From Arenibacter sp. 6A1 (GTDB lineage Bacteria > Bacteroidota > Bacteroidia > Flavobacteriales > Flavobacteriaceae): 64,000 nt of DNA. The notes beneath the pieces are model-generated. The model made no database searches, had not been told where the DNA came from, and saw only the letters and a list, made by a program, of their open reading frames with translations. The position numbers and the translations under genes are program-made. Location of the stretch: the NCBI RefSeq assembly GCF_012272855.1, contig NZ_JAAXCQ010000005.1:62001-126000 (forward strand), read 5' to 3'. Numbering within the stretch: the stretch's first letter is position 1; every line of letters starts with the position of its first letter. Below are positions 54,658 through 62,925 of the stretch, piece after piece.

Positions 54658-56028
54658 TTATAGGCTTGGTACTTTTACGCTACCACCTACCCAACATGGA
54701 AAAGACAATGTTTTACCTGCCATCCCAGAGTTAAAAACATCTGTTTTAGAAGGAGCTTTCGCTGCATAACTTGCTGCGGCTTGGGCAGATTTTCCGCTCA
54801 AAGAAGGGTCTACACGACCTGCTTGGCGAGCGATATCCTCGGCCTTCCAATAAATAGCTCTTTTCTCAAAGGCAGTATTACCACAATCGTTGGCACTATT
54901 GGCATATAAACTTGCAATTAACAAATAGGCCTTTCCGTTAGAAGGGTTGGCATCCAACGCTTTTTGCGCATAGTTTCTAGAAGCCGATTTATTTCGATTT
55001 CTGTAGCTAGTAGCAATTTTTAGCGCAATGTTCGATTTTTTTCTAGAATCGGTTTCCAATTCCAAAGCCTTGTTAAAATCGGCCATAGCACCTTTGGTAT
55101 CTCCAGCGTTATTTTTTAAGGTACCACCGTACATATAAGCACTGGCAGAAGGCTCCAAAGCCAATTGGGCTTCGAACAATTTCTTAAACAATGGATCTTC
55201 TGTACATTCCTTGCTAAACATTCTGCTTACCGCTCTTTTTACCCAAGCGATATCGCCTTTTTTAGCATCGTAGTTCTTTTGGTATAAAGGAATCAGGTTT
55301 TCACAGTTCGCCAAAGCTCCCAACTTACTATCGATACTCTCGGAAATTTTACCGTAGCTTTCAGAATAGCTAGTGTAAGAAGACAATTGTCTTTTCTCCT
55401 TAGAGGTTAGCGTTCCAGCATCTTCTTTTGGCAATAATTTATTGATCCCTGCCGTAAACGTATCGTTTTCCTCTTCGATTTTTTCAGTAATAATGTCATA
55501 CTTCTCAAAAACCTCTTCCAATTCCTTTTTTCCCTCACTGTTCAAATCGACCAAACTAGAGAAATATAGGTAAAGGGCTTTAGGGTTTTTAAAGTTAGCT
55601 TTATCCTCATTAAAAGCCTTATCCAAGCTGCTGTAGATTTCCTCGTTGGAAATCATTTTATTATCGTACTTCAACAACACCTTATCAATAGCTACTCCTG
55701 CTACTGTATTTTTCGCTGGGTAATACTTTGCGCTCTTATCGAAAAGCTCCATCAAAGCATTAATATTTGCTTCTTTCTCAGCTCCTTCAGATTTTTCGAT
55801 CCTATCTTTAAGAATACGTTCTCCATAAAGGAAGTTTGCCCAGTTTAGAGCAGGACAGTTATCATACACCATTTTCCAAGGAGTATAGGCAGCCTCATAA
55901 TTCTTAACCTTTACATGTTCGGTATAAATTGAGAGGTTGGTCATACACTCCGGATTTTGTGCCTGTGCATTCCCTAAACCAACAACCCCCATGATGGCAA
56001 TTGCTGCGATGTAGAGTTTCTTTTTCAT
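54658..56028 (-). CDS. Secreted TPR-repeat protein of unknown function
   Basis: The protein has 456 residues with a signal peptide (IAAIAIMGVVGLGNAQA). Two or three TPR units are readable in the C-terminal half (SAYMYGGTLKNNAGDTKGAMADFNKALELE and ASRNYAQKALDANPSNGKAYLLIASLYANSA). Four or more Cys residues are spread through it. The final 40 residues (FNSGMAGKTLSFPCWVGGSVKVPSL) are not TPR. The periplasmic location and the operon with lptC suggest a scaffold in envelope assembly; the partner is unknown. Confidence 0.8.
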   Translation of the reverse strand: MKKKLYIAAIAIMGVVGLGNAQAQNPECMTNLSIYTEHVKVKNYEAAYTPWKMVYDNCPALNWANFLYGERILKDRIEKSEGAEKEANINALMELFDKSAKYYPAKNTVAGVAIDKVLLKYDNKMISNEEIYSSLDKAFNEDKANFKNPKALYLYFSSLVDLNSEGKKELEEVFEKYDIITEKIEEENDTFTAGINKLLPKEDAGTLTSKEKRQLSSYTSYSESYGKISESIDSKLGALANCENLIPLYQKNYDAKKGDIAWVKRAVSRMFSKECTEDPLFKKLFEAQLALEPSASAYMYGGTLKNNAGDTKGAMADFNKALELETDSRKKSNIALKIATSYRNRNKSASRNYAQKALDANPSNGKAYLLIASLYANSANDCGNTAFEKRAIYWKAEDIARQAGRVDPSLSGKSAQAAASYAAKAPSKTDVFNSGMAGKTLSFPCWVGGSVKVPSL

Positions 56029-56067
56029 AGTATATTTTTTTAAGGTGGTTAAAGTAATAATTTTAAT

Positions 56068-57336
56068 TTAATTAATTTTTCTTTTTTTGAACCATTCCGT
56101 ATCGCTCAACGAAAGACCTAAATTAACTTTGAAGTAATTCTCCTCGATTAAATCTCCTGCTTTGGTTCCTCTTTTCCCGAGTTCGAATCCTAAGTTAATA
56201 TTGGAAAAGGTTCGTCCCAATGGTAACCCTAGTCCAAAAGTTATGCCAAAATCATTAATTTCTTTATTATCTACTACCATACCACTATTTGATATTTTAG
56301 CACCTGCCCTATACACTACTCTATTGAAATAACCAGAAAAGGCAGAATAGTTAGGTATATAGTACCCCCCAACTCTAATAACCTGAGCGTCTTGATACTC
56401 TAAGTTGCTAGACGGCGACAGTTCATTTTCAAAGGAACTCAGTTGTTGAAAGCTGTATTCAGCGCCAAGGAACCAGTTCATATCCTTTCCAAACCCTAAA
56501 CCTATGTTTGTAGTTGTAGGGATTTGCACGCCAGTTCTAGCCAAGCCTTGTGCTTCCAGGTCTACTGTACGGACTTCCACATCCATACCGTTAGCGGTAG
56601 AATACGAGCCAAAAGTTTTTTCGTTTTCCGACACCAAATTTGCCTGTGTATTTACTGACACACTAGTAAAAAGCGTATATTTTTCTTTAATCTTAGGGGT
56701 ATACATGGCCCCAAAATTAAAATCGAAACCTTCAATCCTAGAGGATACTTTTGAAAAAGAGCCCAATTGAACATTTTCTATGGTCTGAAAACTCTGAGCA
56801 CTCTGTTTTCCGAAATTATAATTAGAGGTAATCCCCAAACTAAAATTCTTAAACAATTCGTATCCAATGGACAGGTATGCCCTATTAAGGCCCCCATCTC
56901 CGGAGTAAGAATTCGTAACGGCAGCATCATTGGCACCGGTACGGGTAGACACAAATCTATATCCTACCGAAGAATACGGCATTATACCAAATCCCATCCC
57001 AAATCCTTTTCCTAGGCTCCATCCAAGGGACAGGTAATCTAGTGTAGAATTCGAAGCATTTTCACGCACCCCATTACCTTTAAAACTGGTCTCCTTTCGA
57101 GAGATCCCTGCGGTGTAGGTTGTTAATCCCAATCCGCTATAAGCAGCAGGGTTTCTTAAGTTTAAGTGTATACTATCAGCATAAACACTTATTCCGCCCA
57201 TCATTTGATTTTCCACTGTACCAGCGAATTTCAAATCCCCTATACCGAAATAAGAATATGGAGAAGACGTACTGTTCTGAGCATATATGCTAACTGAAGT
57301 TAGACATAAAATTGCAATTACAAAGTTTTTGATCAT
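56068..57336 (-). CDS. Outer-membrane beta-barrel protein of unknown function
   Basis: The protein has 422 residues with a signal peptide (FVIAILCLTSVSIYAQ). The rest alternates short amphipathic strands ending in aromatic residues with Gly/Ser/Asn-rich turns, and resembles the FadL/OmpP1-like barrels of Bacteroidota (SSPYSYFGIGDLKF, LSLGWSLGKGFGMGFGIMPYSSVGY). No plug or catalytic motif is seen. It starts directly after the coaX stop codon, so it belongs to the same transcript as lptC and PpiD. Confidence 0.78.
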   Translation of the reverse strand: MIKNFVIAILCLTSVSIYAQNSTSSPYSYFGIGDLKFAGTVENQMMGGISVYADSIHLNLRNPAAYSGLGLTTYTAGISRKETSFKGNGVRENASNSTLDYLSLGWSLGKGFGMGFGIMPYSSVGYRFVSTRTGANDAAVTNSYSGDGGLNRAYLSIGYELFKNFSLGITSNYNFGKQSAQSFQTIENVQLGSFSKVSSRIEGFDFNFGAMYTPKIKEKYTLFTSVSVNTQANLVSENEKTFGSYSTANGMDVEVRTVDLEAQGLARTGVQIPTTTNIGLGFGKDMNWFLGAEYSFQQLSSFENELSPSSNLEYQDAQVIRVGGYYIPNYSAFSGYFNRVVYRAGAKISNSGMVVDNKEINDFGITFGLGLPLGRTFSNINLGFELGKRGTKAGDLIEENYFKVNLGLSLSDTEWFKKRKIN

Positions 57337-58065
57337 CTAGCGTTTGTTGTATTCTAGCAAATGATTTAACCCCAATAGGAGAAATTTAGAATGCGCAAAT
57401 ATGGTATTTTTTACTCGTTCTGACAAAAATTGAGCGTCTCCTCCCGTAAAAATTACTGTTAAATTTAAAAATCGCTGTTTATATTGGGTTATAACGCCAT
57501 CTATTTCATTACAAATACCATTGACCACTCCGCTATGCATGCTCGACTCAGTAGAATTCCCGATAAAATCATTAAATCCGCCTTTTTCCAACAGCGGAAG
57601 TTTTGAGGTTTGCTGGTGCATGGCCCGATACCTCATGGCAACCCCTGGCGAAATGGCACCGCCTAAATATTCGCCGTAATCGTTCACCATGTCATAGGTA
57701 AGGCAAGTACCCGCATCTATAACCAAGGTATTCCCCGCGGGATTAAAATAAAATGCAGCTGCGGCCAGTGCCATCCTATCTACGCCCAGTGTTTGGGGAG
57801 AGGCATAAGAATTTTTAAAAGGCACTTTACTTTTGTGCGACAACACGTGAACTTTGCAAAAAACACAAAGCATTGCAATTTCCTTTTCACTCAAAAACCC
57901 CACGGAAGAAACAATAGCATGGCTAATTTGTGGGTAGGCCTTAAAAGTTTCTTTACTTTTTTTACAGAAATCTTCAAGGGCAAAAACTTGAAAAGAAACC
58001 TCTTTAGTTTTCTCAAAAACAGCGAGTTTCACAAAAGTATTTCCGGCATCAACAACTAAATTCAT
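57337..58065 (-). CDS. coaX: Type III pantothenate kinase CoaX
   Basis: The protein has 242 residues from the ATG at 58063-58065 (MNLVVDAGNTFVKLAVF); an ATG seven codons earlier adds unconserved residues. ASKHA-fold motifs are DAGNTFVK (phosphate 1), LGVDRMALAAAAFY and VIDAGTCLTYD (phosphate 2). It phosphorylates pantothenate, the first step of CoA synthesis. It is the first gene of the envelope operon, an odd mix of metabolism and envelope genes. Confidence 0.96.
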   Translation of the reverse strand: MNLVVDAGNTFVKLAVFEKTKEVSFQVFALEDFCKKSKETFKAYPQISHAIVSSVGFLSEKEIAMLCVFCKVHVLSHKSKVPFKNSYASPQTLGVDRMALAAAAFYFNPAGNTLVIDAGTCLTYDMVNDYGEYLGGAISPGVAMRYRAMHQQTSKLPLLEKGGFNDFIGNSTESSMHSGVVNGICNEIDGVITQYKQRFLNLTVIFTGGDAQFLSERVKNTIFAHSKFLLLGLNHLLEYNKR

Positions 58066-58117
58066 GTTACAAAGATTATAAATCAATAAAAAATAAACAC
58101 CTTTTTTATGATTTTTA

Positions 58118-58148
58118 TTTGCACATAAGAAAATTGCCCCTATCTTTG
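58118..58148 (+). promoter_or_regulatory. Promoter of tRNA-Phe copy 1
   Basis: TTTG (58118-58121), 19 bases, then TATCTTTG (58141-58148): a textbook Bacteroidota promoter, 20 bases before the tRNA. Confidence 0.88.
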
Positions 58149-58168
58149 CACCCGCTTACAGCAAGTAA

Positions 58169-58241
58169 GGTGCCTTAGCTCAGTTGGTAGAGCAATGGAC
58201 TGAAAATCCATGTGTCCCTGGTTCGATTCCTGGAGGCACCA
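58169..58241 (+). tRNA. tRNA-Phe (GAA), copy 1
   Basis: A 73-base cloverleaf: acceptor GGTGCCT/AGGCACC with discriminator A, D arm GCTC/GAGC, anticodon stem ATGGA/TCCAT with loop CTGAAAA (anticodon GAA), and T arm CCTGG/CCTGG. After the discriminator the DNA reads CC then T, so CCA is completed after transcription. Confidence 0.97.
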
Positions 58242-58245
58242 CCTT

Positions 58246-58275
58246 AAAAGCCTCGTTTTTACGAGGCTTTTTTTA
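58246..58275 (+). terminator. Terminator of tRNA-Phe copy 1
   Basis: AAAGCCTCGT and ACGAGGCTTT pair around TTTT, followed by a T-run. Confidence 0.88.
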
Positions 58276-58467
58276 TTTTACACCTTTCCTGATACCCCAG
58301 CCATTTCACTTTTACCGAGGTTTTCCGTTCATGGAAAAAGAATCATATTCTTACAATAAGTTGTATTTAATGTGACGGGGCATAGTTTTAAATTAGCTGC
58401 AGGGAAGATTTTCAATTTTAACATTTTCACCTGAAAAAAAATTGTTTTAGACTATTTTCTCCGATTA

Positions 58468-58498
58468 TTTGCATATTTAAAAATACCCATTATCTTTG
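58468..58498 (+). promoter_or_regulatory. Promoter of tRNA-Phe copy 2
   Basis: TTTG (58468-58471), 19 bases, then TATCTTTG (58491-58498). The spacer differs from copy 1 while both boxes are kept. Confidence 0.88.
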
Positions 58499-58518
58499 CA
58501 CCCGCTTACAGCAAGTAA

Positions 58519-58591
58519 GGTGCCTTAGCTCAGTTGGTAGAGCAATGGACTGAAAATCCATGTGTCCCTGGTTCGATTCCTGGAGGCACCA
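58519..58591 (+). tRNA. tRNA-Phe (GAA), copy 2
   Basis: Identical in sequence to copy 1, with its own promoter and terminator; both copies should be functional. Confidence 0.97.
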
Positions 58592-58595
58592 CCTT

Positions 58596-58625
58596 AAAAG
58601 CCTCGTTTTTACGAGGCTTTTTTCA
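58596..58625 (+). terminator. Terminator of tRNA-Phe copy 2
   Basis: The same stem as after copy 1; the T-run is one base shorter because of a T to C change. Confidence 0.88.
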
Positions 58626-58899
58626 TTTTACACCTTTCCTATTGGCCTGAAAGACGGTGCAAAGCTTCATATTATATAAGTATGGACGTTCCCCAATGGG
58701 GTCGCTCTTTACGCTGTATCTTTTTTAAAGGTCCCATGGCCCACTAAAAAAGGATGCCACTGCAAAAGGAACGCACGGAAAATACAACGATTTGCCCTTG
58801 GAGTAAGGGGCCAGCTGTAGCGTTGGAATTGGCTGCAGACATTTTCAATTAGCAATAAACACTGTAAAAGTGGTCTATAGTATTCAGGCATGGACAGCC

Positions 58900-58979
58900 G
58901 CGTTAGGGACCGCGGCGGCATCCCCGCAGCATAGCAAGGGATACAGCCAAGGGCCCGCCCGACGAAGGAGGGAACGCCC
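58900..58979 (-). repeat. 80-bp dispersed repeat, copy C
   Basis: Inverted relative to A and B, with the same 80-base length and the same ends (GGGCGTTCCCTCC and TCCCTAACGC). It lies in the non-coding stretch after the tRNA genes. Confidence 0.85.
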
Positions 58980-59095
58980 AAATAAAAAAACCACCTATAA
59001 GGTATATAGACCTGATACTTCCTACTAACGATATCCGAAACGCAGCAGTTGTGGAAACAAAACTAGGACGCTGACACAAAATCTTTTCAATACCG

Positions 59096-59103
59096 TATAT
59101 TTG
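59096..59103 (+). promoter_or_regulatory. Possible -7 element of the arsenosugar-like cluster
   Basis: TATATTTG fits TAnnTTTG, 18 bases before the rhodanese start. No clear -33 box is seen. Confidence 0.42.
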
Positions 59104-59121
59104 TGTATAAAGTTGCCCTAA

Positions 59122-59613
59122 ATGAGATTTTTACTTCATATACTTACTTGTTTTCTCTGTATTTATAGTACTTACGGACAAAGGAGTATCGCAACAACTC
59201 TAGCAAAACTCAATTCAAATAGCGTTCCTTATATACAGGCCGAAACCCTGAACAATAGCGATGATTTTGTGCTTTTAGACGCTAGGACCCAAACAGAATT
59301 TCAAGTGAGCCATCTTAAAGATGCCCTTTGGGTAGGCCACAAAAAAAATCGGTTAAAAGAAATCCTTCTTCAATTTACGGATAAAAATACCCCCATGGTG
59401 GTGTATTGCTCTATTGGCGTACGATCCGAAAAATTAGGCGAAAAGCTTATGGCAAAAGGCTATTCGAAGGTCTATAATTTGTACGGCGGTATTTTTCTAT
59501 GGAAAAATTTAGGGCTTGCCGTGTATGACCCACAAGGCCAAGAAACCAATAAAGTACATGCCTATAACAAGCATTGGGGCAGCTTTTTGACGAATGCAGA
59601 TAAAATATATTAA
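59122..59613 (+). CDS. Secreted rhodanese-like domain protein
   Basis: The protein has 163 residues with a signal peptide (FLLHILTCFLCIYSTYGQ). A single rhodanese domain carries the active-site loop CSIGVRS with Cys96 in MVVYCSIGVRSEKLG, and LLDARTQTEFQVSHLKDA earlier. Rhodaneses hold sulfur as persulfide and some bind or reduce arsenic or selenium species. It is first in a plus-strand row of arsenosugar-type genes, but a direct part in that pathway is unproven. Confidence 0.88.
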   Translation: MRFLLHILTCFLCIYSTYGQRSIATTLAKLNSNSVPYIQAETLNNSDDFVLLDARTQTEFQVSHLKDALWVGHKKNRLKEILLQFTDKNTPMVVYCSIGVRSEKLGEKLMAKGYSKVYNLYGGIFLWKNLGLAVYDPQGQETNKVHAYNKHWGSFLTNADKIY

Positions 59614-59633
59614 GATAAAAATGCTTCTTATTA

Positions 59634-60245
59634 ATGACAGAAAAAGAAAACTTGCTCTTGATTTTTACCCGCAATCCAGAGTTAGGAAAATGCAAAACAA
59701 GATTAGCGGCCACCATTGGCGATAAGCCTGCACTAGCTATTTATACGTTTTTACTGCGCCATACCCAAACCATCACTACTCCCTTAAGCGCTACCAAAAC
59801 GGTATATTATTCCGAAAGCATTTGGGAAAACGATATTTGGGACCCTACTATTTATAAAAAGAGACTGCAGGAGGGTGAAGACCTGGGACAACGTATGAGC
59901 AATGCTTTTAGGGACGGTTTTGCGCAGGGTTATAAAAAAATCGTTATTATTGGGAGTGATATGTACGATTTAAGTACCGATAATTTAGCCCATGCCTTTG
60001 CGTCGTTGGACAAGGACGATTTTGTAGTTGGCCCGGCCATAGACGGCGGGTACTACTTATTGGGAATGACCCGTTATACGCCATCTCTTTTTGAGAACAA
60101 AGCATGGGGAAGCTCATCGGTTTTAAAAGACACATTGGACGATATTAAAGGGGAGCGCATTTGTTTATTGCCTCCCAAGAACGACATTGATTATTATGAG
60201 GATCTTAAGGGCATTGACGCTTTTGATCCTTTTTTAAAAAAATAA
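59634..60245 (+). CDS. TIGR04282-type glycosyltransferase (arsenosugar-associated, DUF2064)
   Basis: The protein has 203 residues in a small GT-A/nucleotidyltransferase-like fold. Family signs: LLIFTRNPELGKCKTRLAA, VIIGSDMYDLS (metal-binding Asp) and VGPAIDGGYYLLGM. This family was first named rSAM/selenodomain-associated transferase 1 and is now placed in arsenosugar clusters. The 6-base gap to the nucleoside phosphorylase gene implies one transcript. Confidence 0.9.
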   Translation: MTEKENLLLIFTRNPELGKCKTRLAATIGDKPALAIYTFLLRHTQTITTPLSATKTVYYSESIWENDIWDPTIYKKRLQEGEDLGQRMSNAFRDGFAQGYKKIVIIGSDMYDLSTDNLAHAFASLDKDDFVVGPAIDGGYYLLGMTRYTPSLFENKAWGSSSVLKDTLDDIKGERICLLPPKNDIDYYEDLKGIDAFDPFLKK

Positions 60246-60251
60246 TATTAT

Positions 60252-61067
60252 ATGCTAGAAAAACAATTAAAAGAATCTAAAGAGTACTTAATAGGCAAAG
60301 GATTTGACGCCCCCGAAATAGGCGTTGTTTTGGGTACAGGTTTGGGCAAGCTTGCCGATGAAATAGAAAACCCCATAGAGGCCCATTACAACCATATCCC
60401 TTTTTTCCCGTTGGCCACGGTAGAATTTCACTCGGGGAAATTAATATACGGGACCTATGAAGGCAAAAAAATAGTGGTCATGCATGGTCGTTTTCATTTT
60501 TATGAAGGCTACGATTTACAAGATGTCACCTATCCTATTAGGGTAATGCATCAGCTAGGCATAAAAAAACTCTTTATTTCCAATGCTTCCGGAGCCATCA
60601 ACCTCAACTTTAAAAAAGGCGAGCTAATGCTGATCGAAGACCATATCAACTTACAGGGAGGATCTCCTTTAGCCTTTAAAAATGTCGCCAAACACGGTAG
60701 CCGCTTTACAGATATGTGCGAACCCTATGATGTTTCGATGCGCAAACGCTTGATTGAAATTGCGGAAAAAGAAAATATTAGCCTGCAAAAAGGAGTATAT
60801 GTTTCGGTTGTTGGACCTCAATTGGAAACCAAGGCCGAATACAGAATGTTAAAAATCATTGGTGCCGATGCCGTAGGAATGAGTACCGTCCCGGAAGTTA
60901 TCGTGGCAAACCATCTGCAATTGCCAGTAGTGGCCATTTCCGTGCTAACGGACGAATGCGATCCTGACAATTTAAAACCTGTTAATATTTCAGAAATTAT
61001 ACAGATCGCGGAAAGTACCGAGCCAAAAATGATTACCTTATTTAGGGAACTTATAAGAACCCTTTAA
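60252..61067 (+). CDS. Purine nucleoside phosphorylase
   Basis: The protein has 271 residues, trimeric PNP/MTAP family. Seen: GVVLGTGLGKLADEI with phosphate-binding residues, EFHSGKLIYG, MHGRFHFYEGY (phosphate-binding Arg/His), SNASGAINLNFKKGELMLIEDHIN and the C-terminal VGMSTVPEVIVANH with the purine-site region. It splits purine nucleosides with phosphate. Here it could also remove adenine from a 5'-arseno-adenosine intermediate, as the gene lies between a TIGR04282 transferase and arsM. Confidence 0.93.
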   Translation: MLEKQLKESKEYLIGKGFDAPEIGVVLGTGLGKLADEIENPIEAHYNHIPFFPLATVEFHSGKLIYGTYEGKKIVVMHGRFHFYEGYDLQDVTYPIRVMHQLGIKKLFISNASGAINLNFKKGELMLIEDHINLQGGSPLAFKNVAKHGSRFTDMCEPYDVSMRKRLIEIAEKENISLQKGVYVSVVGPQLETKAEYRMLKIIGADAVGMSTVPEVIVANHLQLPVVAISVLTDECDPDNLKPVNISEIIQIAESTEPKMITLFRELIRTL

Positions 61068-61138
61068 AATTTACCAATCCCGAAAGGGAACAGGCTGATT
61101 TTCGTATTCCGAAATATCAATCTTAAAACAACAGATAT

Positions 61139-62104
61139 ATGAGCTATTTAGACGCCACCAATGATTTATATAGAGAAGCTGCCCTGACCCCAGATGTTGG
61201 GCTATGTTGCACCACCAATCCTATTTGGCAGTTTCCGGGACTATCGATTCCTAAAATAATGCAAGAGATGAACTACGGCTGCGGCAGTACGGTCTCTGCC
61301 CAAGACCTGGTTAACAACCCTAAGGTATTGTATGTAGGTGTCGGCGGAGGCATGGAACTATTACAGTTCTCCTATTTTTCTAGGCAAAAAGGAGGGGTTA
61401 CCGGGGTAGATGTCGTAGACGAAATGCTAGAAGCCTCGAAAAAGAACTTTAAAATCGCCGAAGAAGAAAACGATTGGTTTAAGAGCGAGTACATAAACCT
61501 TGTGAAAGGCGACGCCCTTAATCTACCTATTGCCGATGCCAGTATAGATGTGGCTGCACAGAATTGTTTGTTCAATATTTTTAAGGCCGAGGACCTTAAG
61601 AAAGCCGTAGCAGAAATGTACCGCGTATTAAAACCCCATGGCCGCTTGGTGATGAGCGACCCTACTTGCGAGCAGCCTATGAACGAGGCTTTAAGGAACG
61701 ATGATCGGCTTAGAGCCTTGTGCCTAAGCGGCAGTATACCTATTAAGGACTATATTAAGGTACTGACCGATGCCGGTTTTGGCACTATTGAAGTACGCGC
61801 AAGAAAATCGTACCGGGTTTTATCTCCCAACCACTATCCAACGGACGAATTGATCTTTATAGAATCTATAGAAATTGCCGCCATTAAGGATCCAATGCCA
61901 AAAGACGGGCCTTGTATTTTTACCGGAAAAACGGCCATTTATTATGGAGACGAAGAATACTTTGACGATAAAAACGGTCATGTATTAATGCAAAACCAAC
62001 CTTTGGCGGTTTGCGACAAAACAGCTTCGGCCCTACAAGAATCGAATAGCCAGATCCATATTAGCGATAGCACTTGGCACTATAATGGTGGCGGATGCTG
62101 CTAA
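61139..62104 (+). CDS. arsM: Arsenosugar-type arsenite methyltransferase ArsM
   Basis: The protein has 321 residues. The SAM-binding motif VGVGGGMEL is at 66-74. Arsenic-binding Cys candidates are Cys23 and Cys24 (GLCCTTNP), Cys48 (MNYGCGSTV) and a Cys in SDPTCEQP; the protein ends GGGCC. QFPGLSIPKIMQEMNYGCG is typical of the ArsM form found with arsenosugar genes, rather than detoxifying ArsM of other bacteria. It should methylate trivalent arsenic with SAM. Confidence 0.92.
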   Translation: MSYLDATNDLYREAALTPDVGLCCTTNPIWQFPGLSIPKIMQEMNYGCGSTVSAQDLVNNPKVLYVGVGGGMELLQFSYFSRQKGGVTGVDVVDEMLEASKKNFKIAEEENDWFKSEYINLVKGDALNLPIADASIDVAAQNCLFNIFKAEDLKKAVAEMYRVLKPHGRLVMSDPTCEQPMNEALRNDDRLRALCLSGSIPIKDYIKVLTDAGFGTIEVRARKSYRVLSPNHYPTDELIFIESIEIAAIKDPMPKDGPCIFTGKTAIYYGDEEYFDDKNGHVLMQNQPLAVCDKTASALQESNSQIHISDSTWHYNGGGCC

Positions 62105-62172
62105 TGTAGTTTTGCGATGTAAGGAATAAAACACCTTATATACTACTATAGAGTAAGATAATATGAGATCCC

Positions 62173-62925
62173 ATGCAACGAATAGCAGCAGTATTAGTTT
62201 TTATTTTTTTCGTTAGTGCCACCCCACATCCTATTAGTTATGGGAAGCTGCCTAATGAAAGGCTTGAACAACAAGTACCGCTAGACCATTCTGCATGGGA
62301 TCTTTTGCTTAAAAAATATGTCGATGCGGCGGGCAATGTAGCCTATGAGAAGTTTGCTGCCGACTCCCCTGCCCTAGCGCAATATTTGTCTTATCTGACC
62401 AAGAACGCCCCCCTGGAAAGCTGGACAAGACAGGAAAAACTCGCCTATTACATCAATCTATACAATGCGGCAACGGTAAAGCTTATTTTAGACCATTACC
62501 CTCTTAAAAGTATCAAGGAGCTCAAAAGCCCATGGGGCAGCAAAGTGGTACCTCTTGGGAAGGACAAAATATCCTTGGGCCATTTGGAACACCGAATCTT
62601 GCGGAAGATGGACGATCCAAGGATACATTTTGCCATTAATTGTGCCTCCTACTCCTGCCCCAAATTACTGAACGAAGCTTTTATTTCCGCCACTATAGAT
62701 ACCCAACTGAACAAGGCCGCCCGGGATTTCATCAACGATCCCTCAAGGAATCAACTTTCGGGCCCTGAGGTATCCCTGTCACAAATTTTTAATTGGTACA
62801 AAAAAGATTTTACCAAAGATGGTAGTCTAATAGCATATATTAACCGCTATAGCAGCAAAGTACTACCCTCGGACACAAAATTTAGCTATCTAAAATACAA
62901 TTGGGCCTTAAATGAAAAACAATAA
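62173..62925 (+). CDS. DUF547 domain protein, secreted
   Basis: The protein has 250 residues with a signal peptide (IAAVLVFIFFVSATP). The DUF547 core spans about 75-200: LAYYINLYNAATVKLILDHYPLKSI and HFAINCASYSCPKL with conserved His and Cys, which look like a papain-like active centre. DUF547 proteins recur in arsenosugar-type gene groups, but their function is unknown. It overlaps the next glycosyltransferase by 14 bases. Confidence 0.88.
   Translation: MQRIAAVLVFIFFVSATPHPISYGKLPNERLEQQVPLDHSAWDLLLKKYVDAAGNVAYEKFAADSPALAQYLSYLTKNAPLESWTRQEKLAYYINLYNAATVKLILDHYPLKSIKELKSPWGSKVVPLGKDKISLGHLEHRILRKMDDPRIHFAINCASYSCPKLLNEAFISATIDTQLNKAARDFINDPSRNQLSGPEVSLSQIFNWYKKDFTKDGSLIAYINRYSSKVLPSDTKFSYLKYNWALNEKQ

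Larger units (their letters stand above)
58141..58290 (+). repeat. 150-bp tRNA-Phe duplication unit, copy 1
   Basis: It matches 58491-58640 at 149 of 150 bases (one T/C difference in the T-run of the terminator). It covers the -7 box, tRNA and terminator. The offset is exactly 350 bases. Confidence 0.92.
58491..58640 (+). repeat. 150-bp tRNA-Phe duplication unit, copy 2
   Basis: Second copy of the unit at 58141-58290, with one mismatch. Confidence 0.92.
58641..59121. other. Non-coding region between tRNA-Phe copy 2 and the rhodanese gene
   Basis: These 481 bases contain repeat copy C and the rhodanese promoter. The stretch 58642-58899 has no gene I can support. A segment near 58827 (ATTGGCTGCAG, then TTTTCAATT) resembles one between the tRNAs near 58393, possibly a worn remnant of the same duplication. 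Confidence 0.55.

Noticed and set aside
58184-58375. 63-codon open frame starting within tRNA-Phe copy 1
   Set aside because: It overlaps the tRNA and its terminator; it is not a gene.
58709-58981. 90-codon open frame on the minus strand
   Set aside because: It runs through repeat copy C and has repeat-derived composition; no family is seen.
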